The notes under the pieces are model-generated. The model was not told where the DNA came from, did not search any database, and saw only the letters and a program-made list of their open reading frames with translations. Positions 44,137-53,115 of a DNA stretch of 64,000 bases are shown here, piece by piece. Position 1 is the stretch's first letter; every line of letters starts with the position of its first letter. The position numbers were made by a program, and so were the translations under genes. Origin of the DNA: Streptomyces sp. NRRL F-5126 (lineage in GTDB: Bacteria > Actinomycetota > Actinomycetes > Streptomycetales > Streptomycetaceae); assembly GCF_000721265.1 (NCBI RefSeq), contig NZ_JOFZ01000008.1:1-64000 (forward strand). Reading direction: 5' to 3'.

Positions 44137-44163
44137 CACCGCGCCCGCGCTGCCGTACCCCGC

Positions 44164-44192
44164 GCCCCGTGCCCGATCGCCGGGCACGGGGC
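44164..44192. terminator. Bidirectional terminator
   Basis: Perfect 12-base arms (44164-44175 and 44181-44192) with a 5-base loop, between the convergent glycosyltransferase and ABM genes. Confidence 0.75.
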
Positions 44193-44303
44193 CGCGGCGT
44201 GTTACGGATCGGTGTGTCGCGCCGTGGTGGCGGGCGCGCGGAAAGGCGGCCCGTCCGGTCCGCGTCAGGGTGCGGGCCGGGCGGGCCGCCGGGTGCGGCG
44301 CCG

Positions 44304-44879
44304 TCACACCGCGGCGGGCGCGGAGACCGAGACGGGCTCATAGCGCACGGTCGTCGCCCGCGCGCCCCGGGGCGTCCACACGGCCGCGTCGCCGCCCCAG
44401 GTGAGGGCGGTGTAGCCGCCCGCCCGCACCAGCGAGCGGCCCGCGACGGCGCCCGCGGCGACGGCCTCGCGCTCGAACGCGGCGGCGTCCGCGCCCTCGT
44501 CGAGCGTGTACTCGCTCAGCCCGAGCACGGCGTCGTCGGAGCCGGCCGGCGGCAGCAGCGATCCGTCGCCCGTCAGCGGCACGAGCCGGTCGAGGCGCGT
44601 GTCCGCGAGCCTGCCGACGCCGCTCATGGCGCGCGACGCGAACGCGTAGGAGCGGACGACGGAGAGGTACGACATGGAGTCGCGCCACCAGGCCACGCTC
44701 ACATAGGTGGTGGGGGAGTCGGTGGCCCGGGCGAGCACCCCGTACTGGAAGCCGTCGCCGGCGAGCATCAACTCGCCCTGCTCGCGCAGGATCTTCTCGA
44801 ACTCCGCCGCGTCGCCCTTGAGCTGGAAGGCGGCGACCACCGCGATGGGCGCCGTGCCGTCGTTCTGTGTTGCCGTCAT
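44304..44879 (-). CDS. Two-domain antibiotic biosynthesis monooxygenase (ABM)
   Basis: A 191-residue protein with two ferredoxin-like ABM halves (about 12-95 and 105-180). The first has AAFQLKGDAAEFEKILREQGE and VSVAWWRDSMSYL. This is the ActVA-Orf6/SnoaB-type cofactor-independent oxygenase layout that oxidises phenols to quinones. It is the terminal gene of a long leftward operon; GGAGG precedes the ATG. The region between it and the SDR gene is unusually GT-rich (44881-44960). Confidence 0.82.
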   Translation of the reverse strand: MTATQNDGTAPIAVVAAFQLKGDAAEFEKILREQGELMLAGDGFQYGVLARATDSPTTYVSVAWWRDSMSYLSVVRSYAFASRAMSGVGRLADTRLDRLVPLTGDGSLLPPAGSDDAVLGLSEYTLDEGADAAAFEREAVAAGAVAGRSLVRAGGYTALTWGGDAAVWTPRGARATTVRYEPVSVSAPAAV

Positions 44880-44966
44880 GCCGGTACCTCCGTGATGTGT
44901 GTCAAGTGGTGCTGTGGCGTGCTGTGCTGTGACGCGCTGTGTGTGGTGTTCGGGTGCGGTGCGAGG

Positions 44967-45701
44967 TCAGCCGGCCGTCCAGCCGCCGTCCACGACGAAG
45001 GAGCCGCCCGAGCAGTACGAGGACTCGCCCGAGGTCAGGAAGGCGGTCAGCGCTGCCACCTCCTCGGGGGCGCCGAAGCGCCCCGCGGGGACCTGGTCGA
45101 GCAGGTGCCGGGCGATACGCTCCGGCATCGACGCCGTCATGTCGGTGCTGACGACGCCCGGCAGCACCGCGTTGACGCGGATCGAGTCGCGGCCGAGTTC
45201 GAGCGCCGCGACCTTCGTCATGCCGAGCACCGCGTACTTCGACGCGCAGTAGGCGGCCAGCAGCGGCACGCCCTGCGTCGCGTTGACGGAGGCGATGTTG
45301 ACGACGGTCCCGCCGCCCGCCTCCCGCAGCGCGGGCACCACCGCGCGCATGCCGAGGAAGACACCGAGCTGGTTGACGTCGATCACCCGCCGGTAGTCGT
45401 CGAGGGTGGTCTCCTCAAGGGGCGCCTGGTGCAGCACACCGGCGTTGTTGACCAGCCCGTCCAGCTTTCCCCAGCGCTCCACGGCCCGCGTCACCGCGGA
45501 CTCCCACGCGTCAGGTTCCCTTACGTCGAGGGTGACGGCGAGCGCGGACGCGCCGAGCTCGTCCGCGAGTTCCTTCGTCTCCGGTCTGATGTCGCCGAGT
45601 ACGACGCGCGCGCCCTCCTCGACCAGCCGCCGCGCGGTCACCGTGCCCTGTCCTCCGGCGGCGCCGCTGACGAGCACGACGCGCCCTGCCAGTCTTCCCA
45701 T
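44967..45701 (-). CDS. SDR-family oxidoreductase
   Basis: A 244-residue classical SDR. The cofactor loop is SGAAGGQG, NNAG is intact, Ser is in NIASVNATQG and Tyr-Lys in AAYCASK; it ends VVDGGW. The role is probably reduction or oxidation of a polyketide or sugar carbonyl. Start ATG 45701 has GGAGGGG upstream. An in-frame GTG at 45734 overlaps the upstream stop (GTGA) and would add 11 residues. Confidence 0.9.
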   Translation of the reverse strand: MGRLAGRVVLVSGAAGGQGTVTARRLVEEGARVVLGDIRPETKELADELGASALAVTLDVREPDAWESAVTRAVERWGKLDGLVNNAGVLHQAPLEETTLDDYRRVIDVNQLGVFLGMRAVVPALREAGGGTVVNIASVNATQGVPLLAAYCASKYAVLGMTKVAALELGRDSIRVNAVLPGVVSTDMTASMPERIARHLLDQVPAGRFGAPEEVAALTAFLTSGESSYCSGGSFVVDGGWTAG

Positions 45702-45730
45702 GCTGTCGATCCCCTCCTCGCTCGTGTCCG

Positions 45731-47407
45731 TCACGCCGCCCGGCGCGCCCTGGCCGCCGTGGCACGGGCCGGCCGTACGCCCAGGTCCGCGAGCGCGCCC
45801 TCGGGCCGCCGGCCCGCGGCGAACGTGCCGCGTGCGGCGACGTATCCGTCCGGCCTGACGAGCAGCCAGCTGCCCGGGCCGCCGCCGAGTCCGGCGGCGA
45901 GCCGCCCGTCCGGGTCGGGCAGCAAGACAGGACCCGCGGGCCCCGCGGGCACCCCGCCGCGTACGGTGCGGACCCTGACCCAGCCCTCGTGCTCGGCGGC
46001 GATCCTGGCCAGGGCGTGCGCGTCACGCTCCCCCGGTTCGAGGGCGAGCAGCAGCCAGCCGGGCGTGCGCACCTCGTCGATCAGGCGCTGCCAGCCGTAG
46101 GAGCGGGCGAAGTCCTCGCCCGTGACGCGGACGAGCCTGCTGCCGACGGCGGGCCCGGCTCCGGTGGATCCGGGTCCGTCCGCGTCCTGCGCCGCGAGCG
46201 TCGCCGGGCTGCCCGCGTAGTCGAGGTCGAGCGCCGACATCCCGCCCATGATCTTGCGCTGGATCCGGGACTTCAGCGGCCGCACCGTCTTGACGACGGT
46301 GAACATCGCCCGCAGCCCCGCCGCCACGTACCGGTTGCGCAGCTGCACCAGCACGGTGGCCATCCTCGTCGACTTGAGCAGGCTCGCGCCGACCGGCACG
46401 CGCTCCGCGCTGTAGCTGTCGAGCACCGACTCGTCCGCCGTGCCCAGCAGTACGCCGGCGAGCTTCCACGCGAGGTTCACGGCGTCCTGGACACCGGTGT
46501 TCAGGCCCTGCCCCGACGCGGGGCTGTGCACGTGCGCCGCGTCGCCCGCGACGAGGCAGCGGCCCGCGCGCATCACCGGGATCATGCGCTGCTGGATGGT
46601 GAAGACGGACACCCAGCTCGGGTCCTCGACCCGCACGTCCTGGCCGGTGCCGGTGCTGATCTTCGCGGCGAAGCGTCGCGCCACCTGCGCGTCGCTCTCG
46701 TACGACACGTCCGCGGTGTCGAGCAGCCGCCACTTGCCGGGGTCGGGGAACGGCACCATCATCACGGTGCCCTCGGGGGTGCGCAGCCAGTGGATGGAGT
46801 CGCGCGGCAGGTCGCAGTCGACGACCGCGTCGGCGATCAGCCACGTCTCCGAGCTGTCCCCGGCGAGGCGCAGGCCGAGCTGCTTGCGCACGGTACTGTG
46901 GCCGCCGTCGCACCCCACGAGCCAGTCCGCGGTCACCTCCTCGACGATGCCCGAGGCGTGCCGCAGCCGGGCCGTGACCGACCCGCCTTCGTCGGTGAAC
47001 TCCTCCAGGCCCACGCCCCATTCGACGCGCACGCCGTGCCGGGCCGCCGCGGTGCGCAGCACCTCCTCCGTCACCTTCTGGTCGACCATGAGGGTGAAGG
47101 GGTAGCGGGTGGGCAGGTGGCTGTAGTCGGTGTCGAAGCGGACCAGCCTGCGGCCGTTCTGGTGCAGTGTGAAGTGCTCCACGCGCTGCCCCCGTGGTAG
47201 CAGTTCGCCGGCCACGCCCATCTGGTCGTACGTCTCAAGGCTCCTGGCGTGGGTGGCGAGCGCCCTGCTCGTGGTGGCCGGTCCTTCGGCCGCGTCGACG
47301 ACGCGCACGCGCACGCCGTGGCGCGCGAGTTCGTGCGCGAGAGTCAGGCCAACGGGCCCCGCCCCCGCGATCAGCACCTGGGGGGACGCCGTGCCCGCCG
47401 CGTTCAT
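45731..47407 (-). CDS. FAD-dependent aromatic polyketide monooxygenase
   Basis: A 558-residue PHBH-type flavoprotein. It has the dinucleotide motif GAGPVGLTLAHELARHG (about 14-30), a DG motif (LVGCDGGHSTVRKQLG), and the FAD-ribityl motif GDAAHVHSPASGQGLN. A C-terminal thioredoxin-like domain follows, as in the PgaE/RdmE/OxyS/MtmOIV group. These hydroxylate or Baeyer-Villiger-oxidise polycyclic polyketides. It is coupled by a 4-base overlap to the upstream sugar 4,6-dehydratase gene. Confidence 0.93.
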   Translation of the reverse strand: MNAAGTASPQVLIAGAGPVGLTLAHELARHGVRVRVVDAAEGPATTSRALATHARSLETYDQMGVAGELLPRGQRVEHFTLHQNGRRLVRFDTDYSHLPTRYPFTLMVDQKVTEEVLRTAAARHGVRVEWGVGLEEFTDEGGSVTARLRHASGIVEEVTADWLVGCDGGHSTVRKQLGLRLAGDSSETWLIADAVVDCDLPRDSIHWLRTPEGTVMMVPFPDPGKWRLLDTADVSYESDAQVARRFAAKISTGTGQDVRVEDPSWVSVFTIQQRMIPVMRAGRCLVAGDAAHVHSPASGQGLNTGVQDAVNLAWKLAGVLLGTADESVLDSYSAERVPVGASLLKSTRMATVLVQLRNRYVAAGLRAMFTVVKTVRPLKSRIQRKIMGGMSALDLDYAGSPATLAAQDADGPGSTGAGPAVGSRLVRVTGEDFARSYGWQRLIDEVRTPGWLLLALEPGERDAHALARIAAEHEGWVRVRTVRGGVPAGPAGPVLLPDPDGRLAAGLGGGPGSWLLVRPDGYVAARGTFAAGRRPEGALADLGVRPARATAARARRAA

Positions 47408-48384
47408 GACCGCTCCTGCGGCTGCGTGAGGGGCTTCCACCAGCCGGGGTTGTCCCGGTACCAGGCGGCCGTCTCGGCGAGGCCCCGGTCGAAGGGGACG
47501 CGGGGCGCGTAGCCGAGCTCGCCGCGTATCTTGCTGTCGTCGAGCGAGTAGCGCAGGTCGTGGCCCTTGCGGTCGGCGACGTGGCGCACCCGGCCCCAGT
47601 CGGCGCCGCACAGGTCGAGCACGCGCTCGGTGATCTCGCGGTTGGTGTGCTCGTCGCCGCCGCCGACGTTGTAGACCTCGCCGGCGCGGCCGCGTTCGAG
47701 CACCAGCTGGATCGCCCGGCAGTGGTCGTCCACGTGGAGCCACTCGCGGATGTTCGCGCCGTCCCCGTACAGCGGGAGCTGCCGCCCTTCGAGGAGGTTG
47801 GTGACGAAGCGCGGGATGAGCTTCTCCGGGTGCTGGTAGGGGCCGTAGTTGTTGGTGCAGCGGGTGATGGACAGGTCGAGGCCGTGGGTGCGCCAGTAGG
47901 CGCGCGCCACCAGGTCGGACGACGCCTTCGACGCGGCATAGGGGGAGTTGGGCAGCAGCGGCCGCTCCTCCGTCCACGAGCCCTCGTCGATGGAGCCGTA
48001 CACCTCGTCGGTCGAGACGTGGACGACGCGTCCGACGTTCGCGCGCAGGGCGGCCTCCAGCACGTTCTGGGTGCCGCCGACGTTGGTGGCGACGAACTCG
48101 GCCGCCGACACGAGCGAGCGGTCGACGTGCGACTCGGCGGCGAAGTGCACGACCGCGTCGTGGCCCGGCATGACGTCGAGCAGCGTCGGCAGGTCGCAGA
48201 TGTCGCCGCGCACGAACGTCAGGCGCGGGTGCGCGTCCGGCAGGTTGGCCCTGTTGCCGGCGTACGTGAGCTTGTCGACGACGGTGACGTGGTCGTCCTC
48301 GTGGCCCGGGTAGCCGCCGGCGAGCAGCGTGCGCACGTAGTGGGAGCCGATGAACCCGGCGGCCCCGGTGACCAGGATCCTCAT
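47404..48384 (-). CDS. rmlB: dTDP-glucose 4,6-dehydratase
   Basis: A 326-residue extended SDR. The NAD loop is GAAGFIGSHYV, with HVSTDEVYG (Thr-Asp-Glu catalytic set), SPYAASKASSD (Tyr-Lys) and the substrate-binding NNYGPYQHPEKLIP, all characteristic of RmlB. It converts dTDP-glucose to the 4-keto-6-deoxy intermediate common to all the sugars here. Its ATG overlaps the RmlA stop by four bases. Confidence 0.96.
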   Translation of the reverse strand: MRILVTGAAGFIGSHYVRTLLAGGYPGHEDDHVTVVDKLTYAGNRANLPDAHPRLTFVRGDICDLPTLLDVMPGHDAVVHFAAESHVDRSLVSAAEFVATNVGGTQNVLEAALRANVGRVVHVSTDEVYGSIDEGSWTEERPLLPNSPYAASKASSDLVARAYWRTHGLDLSITRCTNNYGPYQHPEKLIPRFVTNLLEGRQLPLYGDGANIREWLHVDDHCRAIQLVLERGRAGEVYNVGGGDEHTNREITERVLDLCGADWGRVRHVADRKGHDLRYSLDDSKIRGELGYAPRVPFDRGLAETAAWYRDNPGWWKPLTQPQERS

Positions 48385-49448
48385 GCCGCCACCTCCACGC
48401 GGGTGTGGTCGCCGACGACGAGGCGGTGGTGCGGGTTGCCGCGGTCGGCGCTGCTGACGGCGGCCGACCTGCCGATCAGCGACCCGTGCACGCCGTGCAG
48501 CCCCGACAGGCTCGCGCCGTCCATCGCGATGGAGTGGTCGACGTGCGTGCCGCGCAGTTCGCAGTCGCGGCCGACGGACGTGTGCGGGCCGATGTGGCTG
48601 TCCTCGACGAGGCTTCCCGCGCCGATGACGGCGGGGCCCTGCACGAAGGAGCGCACGACCCGGGCGCCGCTCTCCACGACGACGTCGCCGATGAGCACGC
48701 TGTGCGCGTCGACGTCGCCGTCGACCCGGTACGTGATCTTGTCGAGGAGCTCGCTGTTGCACTCGAGCACGTCCTCGACGCGCCCGGTGTCCTTCCAGTA
48801 GCCGCCGTACTCGTGCGCCCTGACCTCGGCGCCCGCCGTCACCAGCCACTGGATGGCGTCGGTGATCTCCAGCTCGCCGCGCGCGCTCGGCCTGATCGAG
48901 TCGACCGCCAGGTGCACGGCCGAGGTGAAGAAGTACACGCCGATCAGGGCCAGGTCGCCGGCCGGCTCGACGGGCTTCTCGACGAGCCGGGTGACCCGGC
49001 CGTCGGGGCCGACCTCGGCGATACCGAACGCGCGCGGGTCGGCCACCTTCTGCACCACGACCTGGGCTGCGGGCCGCAGCAGCCGGAACTCGTCGGCCGC
49101 CTCGCGCACCCCCTGCGGGAGCATGTTGTCGCCCAGGTACATGACGAAGTCGTCGTCGCCGAGGAAGTCGCGGGCCAGCGCCACGCAGTGGGCGAGGCCG
49201 CGCGGCAGGTCCTGGCGCAGGTAGGTGACGTGGACGCCGAGCGCGGAGCCGTCGCCGAGCACGGCCGCGATCTCGGGCTCGCGCTCGCCGACGATGACGC
49301 CGATCTCGGTGACGCCGAGGTCCCTGATGTCCTCAAGCACGTACTGGAGCACGGGCTTGTTGGCGATGGGGATGAGCTGTTTCGGCATGGAGTAGCTGAA
49401 CGGTCGCAGGCGGGATCCGGTCCCGCCGGACAACACCAGAGCCTTCAT
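48381..49448 (-). CDS. rmlA: Glucose-1-phosphate thymidylyltransferase
   Basis: A 355-residue nucleotidyltransferase. It has LSGGTGSRLRPFSYSMPKQL (nucleotide loop) and VEKPVEP, plus a C-terminal left-handed beta-helix with hexapeptide repeats, as in the longer secondary-metabolism RmlA type (StrD/MtmD-like). It activates glucose-1-phosphate with dTTP, the first sugar step. It is followed directly by rmlB with an ATGA overlap. Confidence 0.96.
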   Translation of the reverse strand: MKALVLSGGTGSRLRPFSYSMPKQLIPIANKPVLQYVLEDIRDLGVTEIGVIVGEREPEIAAVLGDGSALGVHVTYLRQDLPRGLAHCVALARDFLGDDDFVMYLGDNMLPQGVREAADEFRLLRPAAQVVVQKVADPRAFGIAEVGPDGRVTRLVEKPVEPAGDLALIGVYFFTSAVHLAVDSIRPSARGELEITDAIQWLVTAGAEVRAHEYGGYWKDTGRVEDVLECNSELLDKITYRVDGDVDAHSVLIGDVVVESGARVVRSFVQGPAVIGAGSLVEDSHIGPHTSVGRDCELRGTHVDHSIAMDGASLSGLHGVHGSLIGRSAAVSSADRGNPHHRLVVGDHTRVEVAA

Positions 49449-49551
49449 CGGTCCTCTTCTCACCGCGGTGTGGCGCGTGGCTGGTTCTCTGTGGCTGGTT
49501 CTGTGCTGACGGGGGGACCATGGCCGCGTGCGGTCGAGAACCCCTCGGGCA

Positions 49552-50790
49552 TCACACGAAGCACTCCTCGGCGATCCGGACGCCCGGATTGCCGTAGGCG
49601 ATGCGGCGCAGCACCTTGGGGTAGAGCGGCGTGTGCCGCAGCACCCCGGCGAGCGCGGGCCTGACGCGGGTGGCGAGCGCACCGGTGGACAGCATCGCCT
49701 TGCTCTGCAGCGCCTGCATGCGCATCACGGCGGCGATGTCGGGCGCCCGCACCGCCTCGAAGCGGCCGAGGAACGCGGCGCTCGCGTCGCCCGTGGCGAG
49801 GGACTCGACGAGCAGCGGGTGCAGCACCGCCGCGTCCTGCACGGCCAGGTTGATGCCCTGCGCGCCGATCGGGCTGTGCGTGTGCGCGGCGTCCCCGATC
49901 AGGACGAGGCCGTCGTCCGCCCACCGGTCGGCCCGGCCGGAGAACACGTCGAGCAGGGTCAGGTCGCGCAGCGACGTGACGTGCTCCATGATCGCGTCCG
50001 CGTGCGGCGGCACGGCGCGCGCCAGCCGCTCCCGCACCCGGCCGATGCCCTCGGCGGCGACGTCGCGGTAGCCGCCGTGCGGCAGCGTCCAGCCGATCTG
50101 CACCCGGTCGGGCCACGACTCGTAGGCGAGCACCGGGCTGTCCCCGGCGCGGAAGACCCGCACGTCGCGCACGGCGCCGGGAGCGGGGCCGCCGGGCGGC
50201 GCCGGCACCTTGAACCACAGCACGTCCAGGTCGAACGCCTCGGTGCGGCCCGCCTCGATGCCCGCGAGCCTGCGCACCTTGGAGAACCTGCCGTCGGCGC
50301 CGACGACCACCCGTGCCGTCACCTCGCAGGGCCCCGAAGGACCGTCCGCCGCGATCCCGGCGACCCGTGGGCCGTCACGCAGCAGCGCGCCGGCCCGCCG
50401 CCCGTCGAGGTGGCGGAAGCCCTCGAACTTCCCGCAGTGCAGGAGGAGTTCGTCCAGGACGTGCGCCTGCGGGACGGACAGCAGGTGGTTGTGCGGCGCG
50501 GGCAGCGCCCGGTAGTCGATGTCGAGCAGCACACGCTCGTTCTCGACCAGCCGGAACCGCGCGTGCTCGTGCGCGCCCCTGGCCCGTGCGCCCGCGAGCA
50601 CCCCGAGCCGGTCGAGCAGCGCCATCGCGCCGGGTTGCAGGATCTCGCCGCGGAACTCGCGCCGGTGGGCCCGGTCGCGTTCCACGACGGTCACCCGGAC
50701 GCCGGACTTCAGCAGCAGCAGCGCGAGCACCAGACCCGCGGGGCCCGCCCCCACGACGCAGACGTCCGTGCCGAACCGTTCCGTCGCCAT
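49552..50790 (-). CDS. FAD-dependent monooxygenase
   Basis: A 412-residue flavoprotein. GAGPAGLVLALLLLKSGVRV is the FAD-binding loop, VVVGADGRFSKVRRLAG carries the DG motif, and LIGDAAHTHSPIGAQGINLA is the ribityl site. It lacks the C-terminal thioredoxin-like domain of the other FAD enzyme, so it is a shorter single-component hydroxylase. It sits between the acyl-CoA ligase and rmlA. Probable role: ring hydroxylation of the aglycone. Confidence 0.92.
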   Translation of the reverse strand: MATERFGTDVCVVGAGPAGLVLALLLLKSGVRVTVVERDRAHRREFRGEILQPGAMALLDRLGVLAGARARGAHEHARFRLVENERVLLDIDYRALPAPHNHLLSVPQAHVLDELLLHCGKFEGFRHLDGRRAGALLRDGPRVAGIAADGPSGPCEVTARVVVGADGRFSKVRRLAGIEAGRTEAFDLDVLWFKVPAPPGGPAPGAVRDVRVFRAGDSPVLAYESWPDRVQIGWTLPHGGYRDVAAEGIGRVRERLARAVPPHADAIMEHVTSLRDLTLLDVFSGRADRWADDGLVLIGDAAHTHSPIGAQGINLAVQDAAVLHPLLVESLATGDASAAFLGRFEAVRAPDIAAVMRMQALQSKAMLSTGALATRVRPALAGVLRHTPLYPKVLRRIAYGNPGVRIAEECFV

Positions 50791-50793
50791 GGG

Positions 50794-53115
50794 TCAGGCC
50801 TTGCCGGCGTGCGCCGTGCGCACGCCGGTGACGGGCGTGGCCTCGATGACCCGTACGCCGGCCTCGGCGAGCACCGCCGCGTACTCGGGGCAGGACTGCG
50901 CGGCGGCGCGCTGCCGCGCGGTGTGCCAGACGGTGACGGCGGTGTAGCCGCCCTCGCGCTGGAACAGGGAGCGCGCCAGGTCGATGTGGACGAGGCCGTC
51001 CCGGGTCGCGGCCTGCTCCGCGTACGCGCGGAACGCGGCCTCGAACGCGGCGGCGTCGCCTGTGACCGTGAACTCGTCGACGACCACGTCACGCCGGCCG
51101 TCCTCGTCCGCGGGCTGAACGGGCCTGCCCTCCACGCGCAGCACGCCCATGGACGGGTCGGCGCTCACGTCGACGATCTCGTGGAACTCGGCGGCGTGCG
51201 CCTGGAATACCTCGCTCGCCATGACCTGCTGGAAGTCCTCGGGCGCCCGCCACCAGCCGACGTTGACGTACACGTCGGGCCGGTCGGACGAGCGCACGGC
51301 CTGGTGCGAGTCGAAGCCGTCGCGCTCGCGCATCCACTCGACGTGGCGCAGGAAGCGGCGCTCGAACTCGGCGCCGCCGGCGGGGTCCTTGAGGGTGAAG
51401 GTGTTGACGACGGTGAACAGGGGGGCGGGCATGTCGGGCCTCTCGTCGGTGGGTCGGGGGAGTTCGTGCGTGGCGGCGTGCGGCGTCGCGGCCCCGGCAC
51501 GGTGCTGGATCAGCTCCTCGCGCAGCACGCGCCGCTGGACCTTGCCGTTGCCCGAGCGCGGGATGGCGTCGACGGCCTTCGCGTGCCGCACCCGCCGGTA
51601 GTACGGCATCAGCGGGTTGACGGACGCGACGACGGACGCGACGACGGCGGCCGGGTCGGCGCCGGGCGCGACGGCACCGCGGTGCGGCGCCACCAGGGCG
51701 CCGGACACCGCGCCGCTGAAGTCGTCCGGCAGGTCGACGACGACGCACTCGCGCACGAGCGGGTGGCGGGCGAACAGCTGCTCCACCTCGGACGGCGCCA
51801 CGAGGAAGTTGTCGCACTTGAAGACGTCTTTGAGCCGGTCCACGAGGAACAGGCGCCCGTCGTCGTCGACGCGGCCCACGTCGCCCGTGGTCAGCCAGCC
51901 GTCGGCGTCGAGCCCGGCGCCTTCGGGACGGCCGAGGTAGCCCTTCATCACCTGCGGGCCGCGCAGCTGGACCTCGCCCTTCTCCCCCGCGGGCAGCGGC
52001 TCGCGGCTCTCGATGCCGACGACGCGGCACTCGGTACCGGCGACGGGCCTGCCGACCGAGCCGTGCACCGGGTGGTCGGGGTCGTCGCTGTGGGTGAGGG
52101 GCGACGTCTCCGCGAGGCCGTAGCCCTGGAAGACGGGCACGCCGAACCGTGCGGTCAGCCGCCCGGCCGCCATCGGGGGCAGCGCGGAGCCGCCGGACGC
52201 GATCCGCTCGACCGTGCGCAGGGTGAGTCCCGCGAGCGCCGGGTCGGCGGCCAGCCGCATGAGGCGCACCGGGAGGCTGTAGAGGTGGGTCGCGCCGTGG
52301 CCGTTGGCCGCCGTGACCGCGTCGACCGGGTCGGGGCCTGTGCACAGGACCTGCGTCGCACCGGCCCGCACGGCCGAGTTGAGGTGCATGGGGTGGAACG
52401 TCGGCAGGTGGTTGACGGTCACCGAGCCCGCGTCGAGGAGGTGCGCGTCGGCGATCTGGGCCGCGTTGACCGCGAGGTTGCGGTGGGTGAGCCCGACCGC
52501 CTTGGGGCGTCCTGTGGTGCCGCTGGTGAACTGCACGCACGCGATGTCCTGCGCGCCGGGCGCCTCCCAGGGCCGCGCTTGCCCGGCGGCGTCCCCGGCC
52601 GACGCGACGAGCGCGTCCAGCGTCGGTACGGACGCGGCGTCCGCCGCCTCGTCCGCGCCCTCGCCGATCAGCACGACGTCGCGCAGCAGCGGCAGCCTCT
52701 CGCGCACCGCGGCGAGCCTGCCGTACACGGTGGCGTCGACGAACGCCGCGCGCGCCCCGCTCAGTTCGAGGACGTGGTGCAGGTCGTCCTCGCGCAGCAG
52801 CGGGTTGACGACCGCGACGACCTGCCCGGCGCGCACCGTCGCGTAGTAGGCCACGGCGAAGTCCGGGTGCAGGACGGAGGCGACCGCCACCGTGGCCGCA
52901 CGCGGCGGAGCCTCCTCCGCCGCGACCAGGGCGCGTACCGCGCCTGCCGCGGCGGTGACCCGGCGGTCGAGCTCCGCGAAGTCCATCTCACGGCCGCCGC
53001 CGATGAGTGCGGTACGGGCCGGGTGCGCGGCGGCGCTCTGTGCGAGCAGCCCGTCGAGGCGCTCGGGCACCACCGGCACGTCGAGCACGGAAGCCGCTGC
53101 CGTCGTCTCAGCCAC
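50794..53115 (-). CDS. Acyl-CoA ligase fused to ABM domains
   Basis: A 773-residue protein. Residues about 15-540 form an AMP-dependent acyl-CoA ligase (VQFTSGTTGRPKAVGLTH, YGLAETSP, WLTTGDVGRVDDDGRLF, SGNGKVQRRVL with the catalytic Lys). Residues about 562-773 hold two ferredoxin-like ABM repeats (FTLKDPAGGAEFERRF, VNVGWWRAPEDFQQV). Comparable ligases (MtmL, OxyH) are stand-alone. An internal ATG at 51432 with a GAGAGG upstream could also yield the ABM part separately. Expected role: starter or side-chain activation plus oxidation or cyclisation. The GTG start overlaps the aromatase stop by eight bases. Confidence 0.88.
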   Translation of the reverse strand: MAETTAAASVLDVPVVPERLDGLLAQSAAAHPARTALIGGGREMDFAELDRRVTAAAGAVRALVAAEEAPPRAATVAVASVLHPDFAVAYYATVRAGQVVAVVNPLLREDDLHHVLELSGARAAFVDATVYGRLAAVRERLPLLRDVVLIGEGADEAADAASVPTLDALVASAGDAAGQARPWEAPGAQDIACVQFTSGTTGRPKAVGLTHRNLAVNAAQIADAHLLDAGSVTVNHLPTFHPMHLNSAVRAGATQVLCTGPDPVDAVTAANGHGATHLYSLPVRLMRLAADPALAGLTLRTVERIASGGSALPPMAAGRLTARFGVPVFQGYGLAETSPLTHSDDPDHPVHGSVGRPVAGTECRVVGIESREPLPAGEKGEVQLRGPQVMKGYLGRPEGAGLDADGWLTTGDVGRVDDDGRLFLVDRLKDVFKCDNFLVAPSEVEQLFARHPLVRECVVVDLPDDFSGAVSGALVAPHRGAVAPGADPAAVVASVVASVNPLMPYYRRVRHAKAVDAIPRSGNGKVQRRVLREELIQHRAGAATPHAATHELPRPTDERPDMPAPLFTVVNTFTLKDPAGGAEFERRFLRHVEWMRERDGFDSHQAVRSSDRPDVYVNVGWWRAPEDFQQVMASEVFQAHAAEFHEIVDVSADPSMGVLRVEGRPVQPADEDGRRDVVVDEFTVTGDAAAFEAAFRAYAEQAATRDGLVHIDLARSLFQREGGYTAVTVWHTARQRAAAQSCPEYAAVLAEAGVRVIEATPVTGVRTAHAGKA

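Noticed and set aside
44881..44966. GT-rich repeat between ABM and SDR genes as a regulatory element
   Set aside because: Low-complexity sequence without symmetry or conserved spacing; no support for a function.
49470..49510. Short direct repeat (TGGCTGGTTCT, two copies) before rmlA
   Set aside because: Too short and present only once as a pair; probably chance slippage.
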